DNA of 64,000 bases from Pseudoips prasinana (Eukaryota; Arthropoda; Insecta; Lepidoptera; Nolidae), in assembly GCA_951640165.1 (NCBI GenBank), contig OX621261.1, positions 1,054,001 through 1,118,000 of the forward strand. Direction: 5' to 3'. A program made the position numbers and the translations under genes. Positions 1-9,065 of the stretch are shown one piece after another; position 1 is the first letter of the stretch; the number at the start of each line of letters is the position of its first letter. Below the pieces are notes generated by a model that had not been told where the DNA came from, did no database searches, and saw only the letters and a list, made by a program, of their open reading frames with translations.

Positions 1-96
1 TCTCGCTAATCCGTCTGCGTTGTAAAACCCGATCTTTAGAGATCTGGGTTTTAGCCTGCAAGTGAATTGGGGAGTCATTAGCGGGTGTACAGCCAT
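1..96 (-). CDS. Jockey-type LINE ORF2, N-terminus only (runs off window)
   Basis: The minus strand opens with ATG at 96-94 and stays open to the window edge (32 codons). It encodes an apurinic-type endonuclease N-terminus ending in KIGFYNADGLAR, which matches the first catalytic strand (N..GL) of Jockey-clade ORF2 proteins. The start overlaps the ORF1 stop in a TAATG arrangement, so reinitiation after ORF1 is the likely translation mode. The rest of the endonuclease and the reverse transcriptase would lie to the left of the window. The clade is inferred from this motif plus the zinc-knuckle ORF1 next to it. Confidence 0.75.
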   Translation of the reverse strand, partial: MAVHPLMTPQFTCRLKPRSLKIGFYNADGLAR

Positions 97-749
97 TACG
101 GTTGTAGTGATTTAATAAAGCGGTGGTAGACGTGTGCCGCGTCGATGGCCAACTGGATGTTGGACGGATCAGCTTCGGTCCTCTGGGAGAGTTCCTCAAA
201 CTGATCGAGCAACTCCCAGCCTTGGGACTTGATTCGCTCCGCAAAGCCGGAGGCGCGCCCCTTGCTGTTCGCTGGGGGCGCCCGGGCTTTGGGTGCTGGG
301 GCTGGCGACTTTGAAGTCTGAGCTCCTTTGGCCGGGGTCTTTGGTGCCTGAGACTTCTTAGTCAGGGGGTTGTAAGCCCAGCCCGATTGGACTGGGGCGG
401 GAGGGGCCGCGCTGGTTGAGGGTTTGGGGGACGCCTCTTTAGCTGGGACTGGCACAGCCTTAGGGGCGACCGCCTCACCCGCAGCTTTGGGTGCGGTCGA
501 GGGGACGTAATCTGGCAGAGGCCAGTGGGGTCTTGCTGGTCGCAGGAATGTCTTTTGGACATCCAAGGACATTAGCGGGGGAGGGCTAGATTGGGGCTTG
601 GCGGAGCTAGTCTGCGCCTGAGGTTTGCGAGCGTTGCGTTGCTGCGAGGCCTCCTGGCGGGTCTCCTCGCCGGTGCCTTGGGACAGCCGCGATAGTTCGC
701 AGGGTGTCCCAGGGACTGGTAGTTCACACAACCAGGTGGCTCGGAGCAT
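96..749 (-). pseudogene. Jockey-type ORF1 (gag-like), C-terminal segment
   Basis: 217-codon frame forming the C-terminal part of a gag-like nucleic-acid-binding ORF1. It is rich in Pro, Ala, Lys and Ser, and ends in a helical segment (AERIKSQGWELLDQFEELS) and the terminus FIKSLQP. The first residues are out of register with the zinc knuckles upstream: near 700 the knuckle frame and this frame swap, which indicates an indel. The third knuckle, read in the upstream frame just before the swap, has lost cysteines. The stop TAA shares bases with the ORF2 ATG. In Jockey elements ORF1 binds the element RNA; this copy could not make a full protein. Confidence 0.7.
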
Positions 750-1330
750 TCGCTACGATCCTTCGGTCTGGGGCATTCGGAGGTGTGGTGGCCTGGGGTC
801 AGGCTTTTGACACACCTCGGGGCGACGTGACAGTTCTTTGACGAGTGCCCATACAGTTGGCAGTTGTGTCACTGCCCCTGTACGGTCCCTCGCCACGGTG
901 GTTCAACGTGAATGCCGCCGACGCCGCAAACTGTTTTAAGGACAGTGAGGATCTTTTGTCCTTCTTTTGAGTGATCAAGGTGGACCAGCACCATGTCGAA
1001 GGGCTCACCACCGTTCGATCGGCGCATCCGATGCACCTCTCTAACGGGGTACCCCTGGGTGATGAGGTCCTCCTTGATCAGGTCGACAGGGAGATGGCGG
1101 CAAACGCGCCGAATCACCACCCGGAGGGACTTGTCCTCTGCGGTGCCGTAAGTGTAGTAATCTACCTTACGAGCATCGAAGAAGGAGGTGGTGATCCTGT
1201 ACTGTGACGGGGTCTGCAGTTGTATCTTGTACATCTGCTCTTTTTGTATGTAGGTAGTGCTTAGCGCAACTACCCCTTTCGCCTTCAATACCGTGGACAT
1301 TTCCTGCCACTTGTCGATATTGAGTAGCAT
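750..1330 (-). pseudogene. Jockey-type ORF1, PRE/C2HC-associated domain and zinc knuckles
   Basis: The frame from 1330 to 869 encodes 153 residues resembling the domain that precedes CCHC knuckles in Jockey gag proteins (PVDLIKEDLITQGYPV, MVLVHLDH). It ends at a TGA exactly where the first cysteine of knuckle 1 should be. Reading on gives HNCQLYGHSSKNC, an otherwise perfect CX2CX4HX4C knuckle, then two further knuckles in which one cysteine reads Ser and another Tyr. So the zinc-binding region has decayed by point mutation. It overlaps the upstream N-terminal frame, from which a frameshift near 1380-1420 separates it. Confidence 0.7.
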
Positions 1331-1857
1331 GATGGGAGGGGGCTTGGTGATCTTGGCCGTGAGGCCAGAAGGTTTGGCCTTAGCCTGAGAGGCGGGGGCG
1401 CTTGTAGTGGGGGGGAGGGGACTGAGTTAGTAGCGGAGGGTCTCTCCATACGTAACTTCTTCGTTTTGGTGCTCTTTTTGCTCTTCTCCTGAGTTGAAGC
1501 CTCAGAGTCAGAGCCCGAAGAGTGAGACGGAGAGAAGTTGTTTCGGGAGCGCTTATCGGCCTTCCCTTTTTTGGCGACTATTTGCCACTGGGATTCAGAG
1601 TCACTGTGCTCTGCTTGGGCTAGGTCCATTTCGCATTCCATGTCGGAATGTACGGATGGTGCTGGGGAGGGAGTGCGGAGAATAGCGGTCCGTCTTATAG
1701 GGACCGGAGAGCGCTCGCGTCTAGCTACTGTGTGCCGGGCGGGCGGGGGGGTCGGGGATGCGGGTTGACCTAAGTGGATGGAGGCGAGATCATTTGATTT
1801 CGCCGTTACAGATTTTCCCCTGGAGAAGTTATTAAAGTAGACCATTAGTTCGCCCAA
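1285..1857 (-). pseudogene. Jockey-type ORF1, N-terminal low-complexity segment
   Basis: 190-codon frame with a Ser/Pro/Arg-rich, charged, low-complexity composition (SHSSGSDSEAST, EKSKKSTKTKK), typical of the variable N-terminus of Jockey-type ORF1. The ATG at 1857-1855 is the most upstream start and directly follows the repeat-bearing 5'UTR. The last third is out of frame: the neighbouring frame reads KAKPSGLTAKITKPPPIM and joins the gag domain, so an indel around 1380-1420 breaks the protein. Confidence 0.65.
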
Positions 1858-2150
1858 CTTCGGCGAGGATTCACGGAGTTTATGTTTTGTCGCAGGTGCG
1901 GCAGATCAATGGGCGGTTGAACAATGGGCGGTCGGGGAGTTAGCTGGCCGGTGATTACCATTGTTCGGAATGGCTGACGCAGGTGTGGCAGAACAATTGG
2001 CGGTAGAACAATGGGCGGTCGGGTTATTAGTTGGCCGGGGTTTATCATTGTTCGGAATGATGAGTATGTTTATGTCAATCGTATATAAGTACATAACTGT
2101 TGGCGACGGACCCAGGCAACTTTCGGCCGGCAACTCATCCTAAGCTACGG
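1858..2150 (-). promoter_or_regulatory. 5'UTR of Jockey-type element with two ~87-bp tandem repeats
   Basis: Upstream of ORF1 on the minus strand lie two adjacent imperfect repeats, 1891-1977 and 1978-2063. They share cores such as CAATGGGCGGTCGGG and ATTGTTCGGAATG. Tandem monomers in the 5'UTR are a known arrangement in several LINE families, where each monomer can act as a promoter. That role is inferred here. The element's 5' end is probably near 2143-2160 but no target-site duplication was identified. Confidence 0.5.
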
Positions 2151-2159
2151 GAGGTGCGG

Positions 2160-2621
2160 AACTACCGCAGCCAATCACGTTACACATAAATATCCAAAAA
2201 ATTTCACCAAAGATGACGATAGTACTTTAATTTAACATTTTTAAGTCATTGCGAATGCTTGTTTTGGATAATTACGATATACACACTTACAAACTAATTA
2301 CATTTAATTGATGTTTTCATAAAACTTTAACATTTTAGTAGATATTAGCGAGTTAAATTTAGATTATTTTTCACAGTTAGGTTTTAGGTTTTACAAAGTT
2401 AACCCTATGTATTTGCATTATTTTCACCTATATTATGTATAACATATTTAAATTTAATTCACCTAACCCTAGGAATCTAGAAGTTATAACGAAATCTAGA
2501 TTTCTAGGTTTTCCACGGATACCTAGACTATGTAGGTTACCTAGGCCGTATAAAATTATTGTCGTCGTATAAAGATGAGTGAGTTCTACGATGATTAGAC
2601 TAGATTGAGACCTAGAATAAT
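2160..2621. other. A+T-rich spacer, CTAG-rich toward the right
   Basis: No gene seen. The left half is plain A+T-rich sequence. From about 2465 onward the tetramer CTAG recurs unusually often (for example CCTAGGAATCTAGAAG), leading into the direct repeats that follow. The minus-strand open frame across this stretch shows no family resemblance. Confidence 0.5.
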
Positions 2622-2725
2622 CTAGGTCACGAGATACCAACCTACGTAGCCTAGATAGGTTTCTCGCTTGTACTTCGTTATTGGTTATAGCTATATATAA
2701 CCTGCTATAAGCTATATATAACCTG

Positions 2726-2975
2726 CTGCTGTGTGGTGACGGCAACAAATATCCGAACCGGAATATCATCACCCCATCTCATCCCGTGGGGGGCGTAGAA
2801 GTCGACCCGAGGGAATATCTACCAGAGGATGGGCAGCAGCTTCCTTCTGAGTACTATGACCATCTTACTGCGATCGCCAACCCGCCTGCCAAGCGTGGCG
2901 ATTATGGCATCTCCCCCCAAGACGATTCTTGAGGGAGGCTTGTCCAGCAGTGGACTCATTTAGCTGTAATGATGA
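2726..2975 (+). mobile_element. RTE-derived mini-element (5' head joined to 3' tail)
   Basis: About 200 bases from 2728 match the 5' end of the full RTE at 10361 (shared GCTGTGTGGTGACGG, ACTGCGATCGCCAACCC, AAGCGTGGCGATTATGGC). The last ~45 bases match the RTE 3' end (TTGAGGGAGGC, GTCCAGCAGTGGAC, ATGATGA). All coding sequence between is absent; the junction is near 2929. An 11-base target-site duplication TATATAACCTG flanks it (2715-2725 and 2976-2986), so it moved as a unit. It is non-autonomous and probably uses RTE protein in trans. Confidence 0.85.
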
Positions 2976-3126
2976 TATATAACCTGATTGTTGTATTAGA
3001 TAGCCCTAACCGAGGCCTATCAGAACATACCAAATTTATAAGGGTTATATGCCTAGGTCACGAGATACCAACCTAGGTAGCCTAGATAGGTTTCTCGCGT
3101 GTACCTCGTTATTGGTAATAGCTATA

Positions 3127-3344
3127 AAATAATAAAATAAAAATAAAAATCTTTTATTTCAGACAAATTAGTCCATATGAAGATCACAATACAATAATAA
3201 TAATAATTTCACAATAAATATAATTTCATAATAAATAACAATAATAAAAGTAATAATTGACATGCTAGTGTTAGTAAATTATTTAGACTTATAAACTATG
3301 TTAGTATTGACATGAAGATCAGCAAAACTATGGCTAAGCTATAT
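3127..3344 (-). mobile_element. Probable retroelement 3'-end fragment
   Basis: A+T-rich insertion between repeat segments A' and B'. Read on the minus strand it ends in CTGAAATAAAAGATTTTTA followed by A/T-rich tail, which resembles a polyadenylation signal and tail of a LINE. No coding sequence is recognisable. The call rests on this tail and on its position interrupting the repeat. Confidence 0.4.
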
Positions 3345-3416
3345 GTAAACTGATTGTTGTATTAGATAGCCCTAATCGAGGCCTATCAGAGCATACCAAA
3401 TTTGTAAGGGTCATAT

Positions 3417-3530
3417 GGCGGAAAGCTGAGTTATTAAGCGTTTTCTGTTTGGCAGGCGCCTAGGTACCTCGAAACTGTACCGTATGGACGACAGTTTCAT
3501 AAAAAACGCTATAACTCAGTTATTTCGCTA
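3417..3530. repeat. Imperfect inverted repeat
   Basis: Arms at about 3426-3443 (CTGAGTTATTAAGCGTTTT) and 3503-3519 (AAAACGCTATAACTCAG) pair with a short indel. A second short stem (AAACTGT / ACAGTTT) lies in the loop. It may be a small foldback or MITE; no target-site duplication was resolved. Confidence 0.5.
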
Positions 3531-3731
3531 TATACCTATTTATATATATGTATATTTTGGTTTGTAATTTTATTTTACACTCCAGAAAAATAAGGGTGTC
3601 ATTATAAATCCAACTTTGGAAAAATTTTGTAAAATTGATGAATTTGTTCAGTGGGTATTTCGATATTACTTTTTAAAACACTTTAACCAAAAGTGAAAAG
3701 AGGGTATTTTTGGATTAGGCGCTTCGCGCTG

Positions 3732-3801
3732 ATTGGTGAACCCTAAAGAACAAAGACATCAATTCTGTATATAAACTGTGCGATTTTCTTGGATATTCAT
3801 T
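3732..3801 (+). promoter_or_regulatory. Promoter-like block: CCAAT box, TATA box, initiator
   Basis: ATTGG (inverted CCAAT) at 3732-3736, TATATAAA at 3768-3775 and TCATT at 3797-3801. The A of the initiator-like motif is 31 bases from the TATA start, the usual insect core-promoter spacing. It sits immediately upstream of the open frame at 3818. Function is inferred from spacing only. Confidence 0.4.
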
Positions 3802-3817
3802 CATTCGGACGGCAGCA

Positions 3818-4150
3818 GTGGAACCGTACAGTCGCAAGAGAAAAGTGCCTACCTCTTCAACTTCGCTCGGGTCTCCGCTCAAATTCTTTTGTGAAGATAC
3901 CTACGATTTGAGACCGCGAAGAGGTCCACGCCCAAAGATGGACAGGGAAGGCCAACGACCGGGCCCCTCACGGGGCCAGGTCGCTGGACCTTCCCCAAAG
4001 CAGAAACCTACGCAGCAGCAGCCCAGCGTGACCCGGAATACGGCGAATTCCGGGACCGCGTCGTTATTCGCAAAACCGGGGTCCGTGAGCGCCCTGCGCT
4101 CCCCACCTCGCGACCCCCGCCTCCACCGTCCCGCGTCCCGCGCTACATAA
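3818..4150 (+). CDS. Unrecognised basic, proline-rich open frame
   Basis: 110 open codons, noticeably G+C-richer than the surroundings, encoding a Lys/Arg/Pro-rich polypeptide (YDLRPRRGPRPK, RSPPRDPRLHRP). The first in-frame codon counted as a start is GTG; the first ATG is internal at 3938, so in a eukaryote the product would be about 70 residues or start upstream by splicing. It follows a CCAAT/TATA/initiator-like block and its stop lies 6 bases before the first 202-bp direct repeat. It could be a retroelement N-terminal fragment or a host exon. I do not recognise the family. Confidence 0.3.
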   Translation: MEPYSRKRKVPTSSTSLGSPLKFFCEDTYDLRPRRGPRPKMDREGQRPGPSRGQVAGPSPKQKPTQQQPSVTRNTANSGTASLFAKPGSVSALRSPPRDPRLHRPASRAT

Positions 4151-4155
4151 AGATG

Positions 4156-4357
4156 TAAAGACTGCCGACAGAACTAGCGACCATTCTGAATGTCATGAAC
4201 GGGAATAAACTGAATGCATCGGCCATTCCGCTCATTCACCTCTTTTAGGCATATTATATCCTTTTAATAATTATTAAATTAAATGCAAAGCAAAATCATA
4301 CCTTTTTAAGTAAACAAATCACCAAAAATGTTACCAATTATTTGGAAATCATAACAT
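4156..4357. repeat. 202-bp direct repeat, copy 1
   Basis: Starts TAAAGACTGCCGAC and ends AAATCATAACAT. It matches 7881-8082 over its full 202 bases with three substitutions seen by eye. It contains a GGAATAAAC polyadenylation-like motif that reads GGAATGAAC in copy 2. Its ends are not TG...CA, so a classical LTR is not indicated. Confidence 0.85.
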
Positions 4358-4572
4358 TCGGCCATCCGACCCTGTGTTGCCTCCTGGCACACACAATACA
4401 TAAACATAAGTTACATATACCTTTCTAAAAAAATCAGCAAATCATAACATTCCATAACATTCAAATAAAATAAACAAATACAAAAGTTTTGAATACAACA
4501 ATAGAATACATTTTGTCAATAACACATTATTACAAAACAAAAACAAAGTGAAAAATAAAAAACTACCACTAT
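4358..4572. other. A+T-rich spacer
   Basis: Low-complexity A+T-rich sequence with scattered ATAACATT words related to the ends of the 202-bp repeat. No gene seen. Confidence 0.5.
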
Positions 4573-4850
4573 AACAATGACGATGTATCGACAAAAATAG
4601 TTAAAACAGATAAAGAAGTCATTGCTGACCCTCTAAGCGATATCCTGAACATTGGATTAACTTCAGATATTTATCTAGACAAACTAATAAAACCTCTCTT
4701 TATGTAGAATTCTATAAGCCTTAAGATTTCTTGTCAGTATTCTCTACAATCATCAAGTATATATACGCCCAAATTTATTCATACTTCGATAAAAAAAGGA
4801 ATATGTTTGTTGCAGAATTAAAACGTTGTCGAAAGTATAAGACTTCTTAA
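4573..4850 (+). pseudogene. Segment X copy 1, paralogous to 13531-13798
   Basis: Shares long stretches with 13531-13798 (AACAATGACGATGTATCGAC, CCTGAACATTGGATTA, GGAATATGTTTGTTGCAGAA). One frame is open for about 44 codons (DPLSDILNIGLTSDIYLDKL) before a TAG, so it may be an exon remnant. In copy 2 the segment lies just upstream of the zinc-finger exon, so it may belong to that gene. The protein family was not recognised. Confidence 0.45.
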
Positions 4851-4889
4851 ATATTAATGTATCAAGAATTGACAATAAAATACCAGATT

Positions 4890-4990
4890 GTGCCATAACT
4901 ACTCAAAAACTATATAGCTTCGGAATCCGAGGATCTGCTTAAAATTGGTTTAAATAATACCTGAACCAAAAACAACTGTTAGCGAAGCTC
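4890..4990 (+). pseudogene. Reverse transcriptase scrap
   Basis: Translates as KLYSFGIRGSA*NWFK*YLNQKQL, the segment following the first palm aspartate in Jockey/CR1-group reverse transcriptases. It has two stops and no other recognisable parts, so it is a decayed fragment. Confidence 0.5.
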
Positions 4991-5187
4991 CAAACAATCT
5001 CTTTGCTAAACCAGCTAACTTTAACCATGTTCAGAATATCTTTAGATACCACTTCTTCACTTGAACTATTTCACGATGGACTTCGTAGTTTAACCATACT
5101 TTTCTGATCTCCGAGGTGTATCAGGAGGAGCATCTGCTTCATCATCAGTCGTCATCAACACCTCACTGAAACATATACATTCTCCGC

Positions 5188-5560
5188 GACATAATCCATT
5201 CATAATCATGTTACAATAAATAAATTAGTTAAAATCCAGTAAATCATAACAGATGTACAGAATCATTCTATTCAAAACATAGACAAAATCAACACAGTCT
5301 TACAGATTAACCCCGACATAATCCATTCGTAATCATGTTACAATGAATAAATGAGTTAAAATCCAGTAAATCATAACAGATAGACAGAATCATTCTACTC
5401 AAAACATAGAAAAATCAACACCGTCTTAAAACTTAACCTCAACATAATCCATTCATAATCATGTAACAATGAATATATGAGTTCAAATCCAGTAAATCAT
5501 AACAGATGTACTGAATCATTCTACTTAAAACAAAGAAAAACCAACACAGTCTTTCAGTTC
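5188..5560. repeat. Tandem array, three units of ~127 bp
   Basis: Units begin at about 5188, 5315 and 5441 with (G)ACATAATCCATTC and share ATCCAGTAAATCATAACAG. Divergence between units is moderate. The array lies between the two 202-bp direct repeats. Confidence 0.85.
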
Positions 5561-5814
5561 TTTCTTTTCAGTTCTCAACACAGTAAGTCTTCTAAACGTT
5601 TCATATGGAACAACAAAAATAAATAAAACTGGTTAATTTTTATCGAGTAAACTACTCATTGACCAGATCACTTGTTTTGATTAGCATAGACTGTTGTAAG
5701 CATTCATAGGACACTTTATTTGACGACTAGTCACACACTCAAATACCAGTAATAACCATAACTATCCAAAACTCCAGTGTATCCATATAGTAAACCCACT
5801 AAATAATTTTATCA

Positions 5815-6355
5815 GACGACTAGCAACCCGCTCATCATCCAGTGAGATACTTACTCACTCAATTAACCAGCGAAGGCACATAGTACGCTTCCAAACTAAC
5901 ATTATCCGGCGACCCGCTCAACATCCAGTGAGATACCTACTCACTCAATTAACCAGCGAAGTCACATAGCACGCCCTTTAACAAACATTATCCGACGACT
6001 AGCGACCCGCTCAACATCCAGTGAGATACATACTCACTCAATTAACCAGCGAAGTCACATAGTACGCCCTTTAACAAACATTATCCGACGACTAGCGACC
6101 CGCTCAACATCCAGTGAGGTACCTACTCAGTCAATTAACCAGCGAAGTCACATAGTACGCCCTTTAACAAACATTATCCGACGACTAGCGACCCGCTCAA
6201 CATCCAGTGAGATACCTACTCACTCAATTAACCAGCGAAGTCACATAGTACGCCCTTTAACAAACATTATCCGACGACTAGCGACCCGCTCAACATCCAG
6301 TGAGACACCTACTCACTTGATTAACCAGCGAAGTCACATAGTACGCCCACTAACA
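5815..6355. repeat. Tandem array, six units of 93 bp
   Basis: The word CCAGTGAG recurs at 5839, 5925, 6018, 6111, 6204 and 6297. Spacing is 93 bp except for the first interval (86), which lacks a 7-base stretch (GACTAGC). Units share AATTAACCAGCGAAG and CACATAGTACGCCC. The inner units are nearly identical and the outer ones diverge. Diverged relatives appear upstream near 5700-5800. Confidence 0.9.
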
Positions 6356-7225
6356 AAACTGGTCAAGAATCTCTATTCTATCCTGTATTTATCAATAAAT
6401 AAAATATCATAGCAGTCATTTAAGTAACCAACAATTTATATCTACACAATGTTGCTTGTAATTAATCATACTATAAACAAATGTATTCTACAAATTTCCA
6501 TTTTAATCTTTCAAGAAGCTTATGAATTTAGTCATAATGGTATTAAAATTCAATTTTATCCATACTCAATACTCAATCATTTATTGCTTCCATAATGTAT
6601 AACAGATGGTATAATCTTATAATTATGTAACAATTATGGACCCTGTCGGGCACAGCATAGTATAAGAGAGGAAGAAGGCTTTTGGTTAGTAATAAAAAGT
6701 TTAAGAATTTATGCCATTTGTAAGAATCATAGTATGCCAAATTTTAATTTAAAAATGTCAATATTTAAAGCGAAAAGATTATCAGATTAATAAAATGTCA
6801 AGATCTATAGAATTATTTCTTTGAGTCCAAGTATTCTTTTACAGTATAATAGCTTATCTGTAATAAGAAAAGCTTTAGTTTTTTAATAAAAGTATTATCC
6901 TTTTTTTATTTTTTTTATTCTTCTGGAAGTTTATTATAGACTTTTATTGACATGACCAACGGGCTTGTAGAGTGCATAGATAGATGGGATGTTGGTAAAT
7001 TTAATCCATTCCCATGCCTAAGTGTGAACCATCTCGAACGTTAAATACGTTCGGTCACCATATGCAACAATGTGTACTTATTAGTACTGCTAGAGAGTAG
7101 CCCTAGCCACGTACCCGAACTCACGATTACATAACACAGTTAACCAGCATAGTCCATTATTAGAGAGTTGCCCTGACCATATGGGTAATGCTACGCCATT
7201 AACAAATCTATACATATAATAAAAT
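6356..7225. other. Gene-free A+T-rich stretch
   Basis: No coding signature seen. Two loosely similar words (AGAGAGTAGCCCTAGCCA near 7090 and AGAGAGTTGCCCTGACCA near 7160) suggest old tandem remnants. A 7-bp-arm palindrome (CGAACGT / ACGTTCG) lies near 7034-7052. Confidence 0.4.
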
Positions 7226-7525
7226 CGTAGGAAAGCGAAAACTGTACATTGAATATTTTTTTTAAATGATAGTTGGGGCGTGATCTACAATCTATATCAA
7301 AACCAAAAATATAGTTTTTAGAATTTTTGTCTGTTTGTCTGTATGTATGTCCGGGCTAAACTCAAAAAGTACTGCATTGGATTTACTTCAAATTTTGCAT
7401 GAATATTACTAAGAGGTCGGGTCATCATATAGGCTACATATTATCACGCCATCAACTACGGGAGAGGAGCTGTGATAATTTATAAAGTTTTACGCGGGTA
7501 AAACCGCGGGGCACAGTTAGTTATG
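7226..7525 (+). repeat. Dispersed insect repeat of the 'TTTGTCTGTTTGTC' type
   Basis: Contains TTTGTCTGTTTGTCTGTATG, CCGGGCTAAACTC and ends AAAACCGCGGGGCACAG. This layout resembles an abundant non-coding arthropod repeat class. A related minus-strand fragment lies near 31335-31400 (CCCCGCGGTTTTACCTG). Class and boundaries are uncertain. Confidence 0.45.
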
Positions 7526-7880
7526 ATATAAAACAAATCTTTAATCCATAAAGTTCATTTATATCTACAGATAAATCATTGAATGCTATATCTTTGTAAG
7601 ATAGTTTAAACACTGTCCACAAATATGAACAACTACAAGCAATTAAATCATATTATTTCTTTGTTTTATTCTTAAATATGGAGTTAGATACCTTTTTCCT
7701 GGGTAATTGCCACTTCTGAGATGATAAGAAAACACGTTCTTCAGCAGCAATAGACGTATATTTAATTCTTCAGGATTACACCATTACAACACTTAGCAAA
7801 ATTAACGTACTTCTGTATTATAACAAATCAGAAACACAACATACAACACTTGTTAAAAACCTTTAGGCTCGAGCGCTCGG

Positions 7881-8082
7881 TAAAGACTGCCGACCGAACT
7901 AGCGACCATTCTGAATGTCATGAACGGGAATGAACTGAATGCATCGGCCATTCCGCTCATTCACCTCTTTTAGGCATATTATATCCTTTTAATAATTATT
8001 AAATTAAATGCAAAGTAAAATCATACCTTTTTAAGTAAACAAATCACCAAAAATGTTACCAATTATTTGGAAATCATAACAT
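7881..8082. repeat. 202-bp direct repeat, copy 2
   Basis: Same orientation as 4156-4357, with three differences by eye. The next base begins the LINE block at 8083. The two copies bracket 3.5 kb that holds segment X, the 127-bp and 93-bp arrays and the TTTGTC-type repeat. Confidence 0.85.
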
Positions 8083-9060
8083 ACATTAGCAGCAAATTGC
8101 AGCATAAGGCATGGGGGCTCTTGGATTCTGGTTCATAAATATATTAAGTGTACAGAAAGAGAAGCGATAAAAAAAGTAAATATTCCAAACGTTTTTGAAG
8201 CATGTGCAATAGAATTAATAGATCATACCACCATCATATTATCTAATTAAGTGGACGAAAATCAAAAGTGTGTAGGTGTTTTTCTTGTTTTAACCAAAGC
8301 ATTCGACACGGTCTCGATTCCTGCACTTGTGGATAAGCTGGATGTCATTGGTGTAAGAGAAACGGCACTAAATCTGTTTAAGAATTTTTTTATGTAACCG
8401 TAGACGACGGGTAAATTTTGGAAAACATGTTAGCTCCGATGCAAATGTTGTCTACGGCGTCCCTCAGGGTAGTATACTTGGACCAAGTCTCTTCCTGGTG
8501 TGCATCAATGACTTACGTCTTCAACTACTTTGTAACGGGAAAATATTTACGTATTCTGACGATACAGCCATAGTATTCCACGGAGAGACTTGGGAAGGAG
8601 TGTGCCGCATTGCCGAAAATGGTCTCCATTGACAAAGGCAATGGCTCAGAATCAATCTTCTTACCCTTAATATTTCAAAAAGCTCATACATACAGTTAAC
8701 ATTTTCCAAAACTCACCTTAAAAACGTTAACATTAAAGCTCATTCATGTAATTACCCTAGTAGTATTAACTGCTCCTGTCTATCTATAAATAAATTCACA
8801 CATGTTAAGTACCTAGCTGTTATCTTAGATGAGAAGCTAACTTGGGAACCCCATATAAGTCTCGTTACGGGTCGCACTAGGAAGCTTATTTGGGTTTTCA
8901 AAAAACTCTGACATGCTGCAAAGTTTTCTCTTCTACGTAATATTTATTATGCGTTAGCCCTATCCATTCTTGGATGCTGCGTAGGGGTTTGGGGTGGTGC
9001 CTTTAAAACCCACACGATTCAATTAGAAAGGGTTCAAAGGTAATTACTGAAAGTAACCAA
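8083..9060 (+). pseudogene. LINE D1: endonuclease scrap fused to decayed reverse transcriptase
   Basis: The first part reads HGGSWILVH...ACAIELIDHTTIIL, a LINE endonuclease fragment like the one at 57700-58766. It then jumps to TKAFDTVSIPALVDKLDVIG, the first palm motif, followed by GVPQGSILGPSLF, TYSDDTAIVF (active site YADD read as YSDD), and LGVILDEKLTWE-type thumb sequence. Several stops and frame changes are present. The endonuclease-to-palm junction lacks the linker and fingers, so it is a deletion or chimera. A related copy without the first part is at 14985-15745. Confidence 0.75.
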
Positions 9061-9065
9061 CCAAG

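Larger units (their letters stand above)
2622..3416. repeat. Two-part tandem repeat (A-B, A'-B') with an insertion in each unit
   Basis: Segment A (2622-2694) recurs as A' (3054-3126); both contain CACGAGATACCAACCTA. Segment B (about 2976-3050) recurs as B' (about 3345-3416); both contain GATTGTTGTATTAGATAGCC. The ancestral unit was probably A followed directly by B. Unit 1 is split by an RTE derivative (2726-2975). Unit 2 is split by about 215 bp that looks like a retroelement 3' end. Confidence 0.75.

Noticed and set aside
2428..2772. 114-codon minus-strand open frame
   Set aside because: Spans the repeat A and the RTE derivative head; no domain, composition follows local A+T content.
5815..6355. 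CRISPR-like array
   Set aside because: Units are tandem without unique spacers and the genome is eukaryotic.
4156..8082. LTR retrotransposon with 202-bp LTRs
   Set aside because: Repeat ends are not TG...CA, no primer-binding site or polypurine tract was seen, and the interior has tandem arrays instead of gag-pol.
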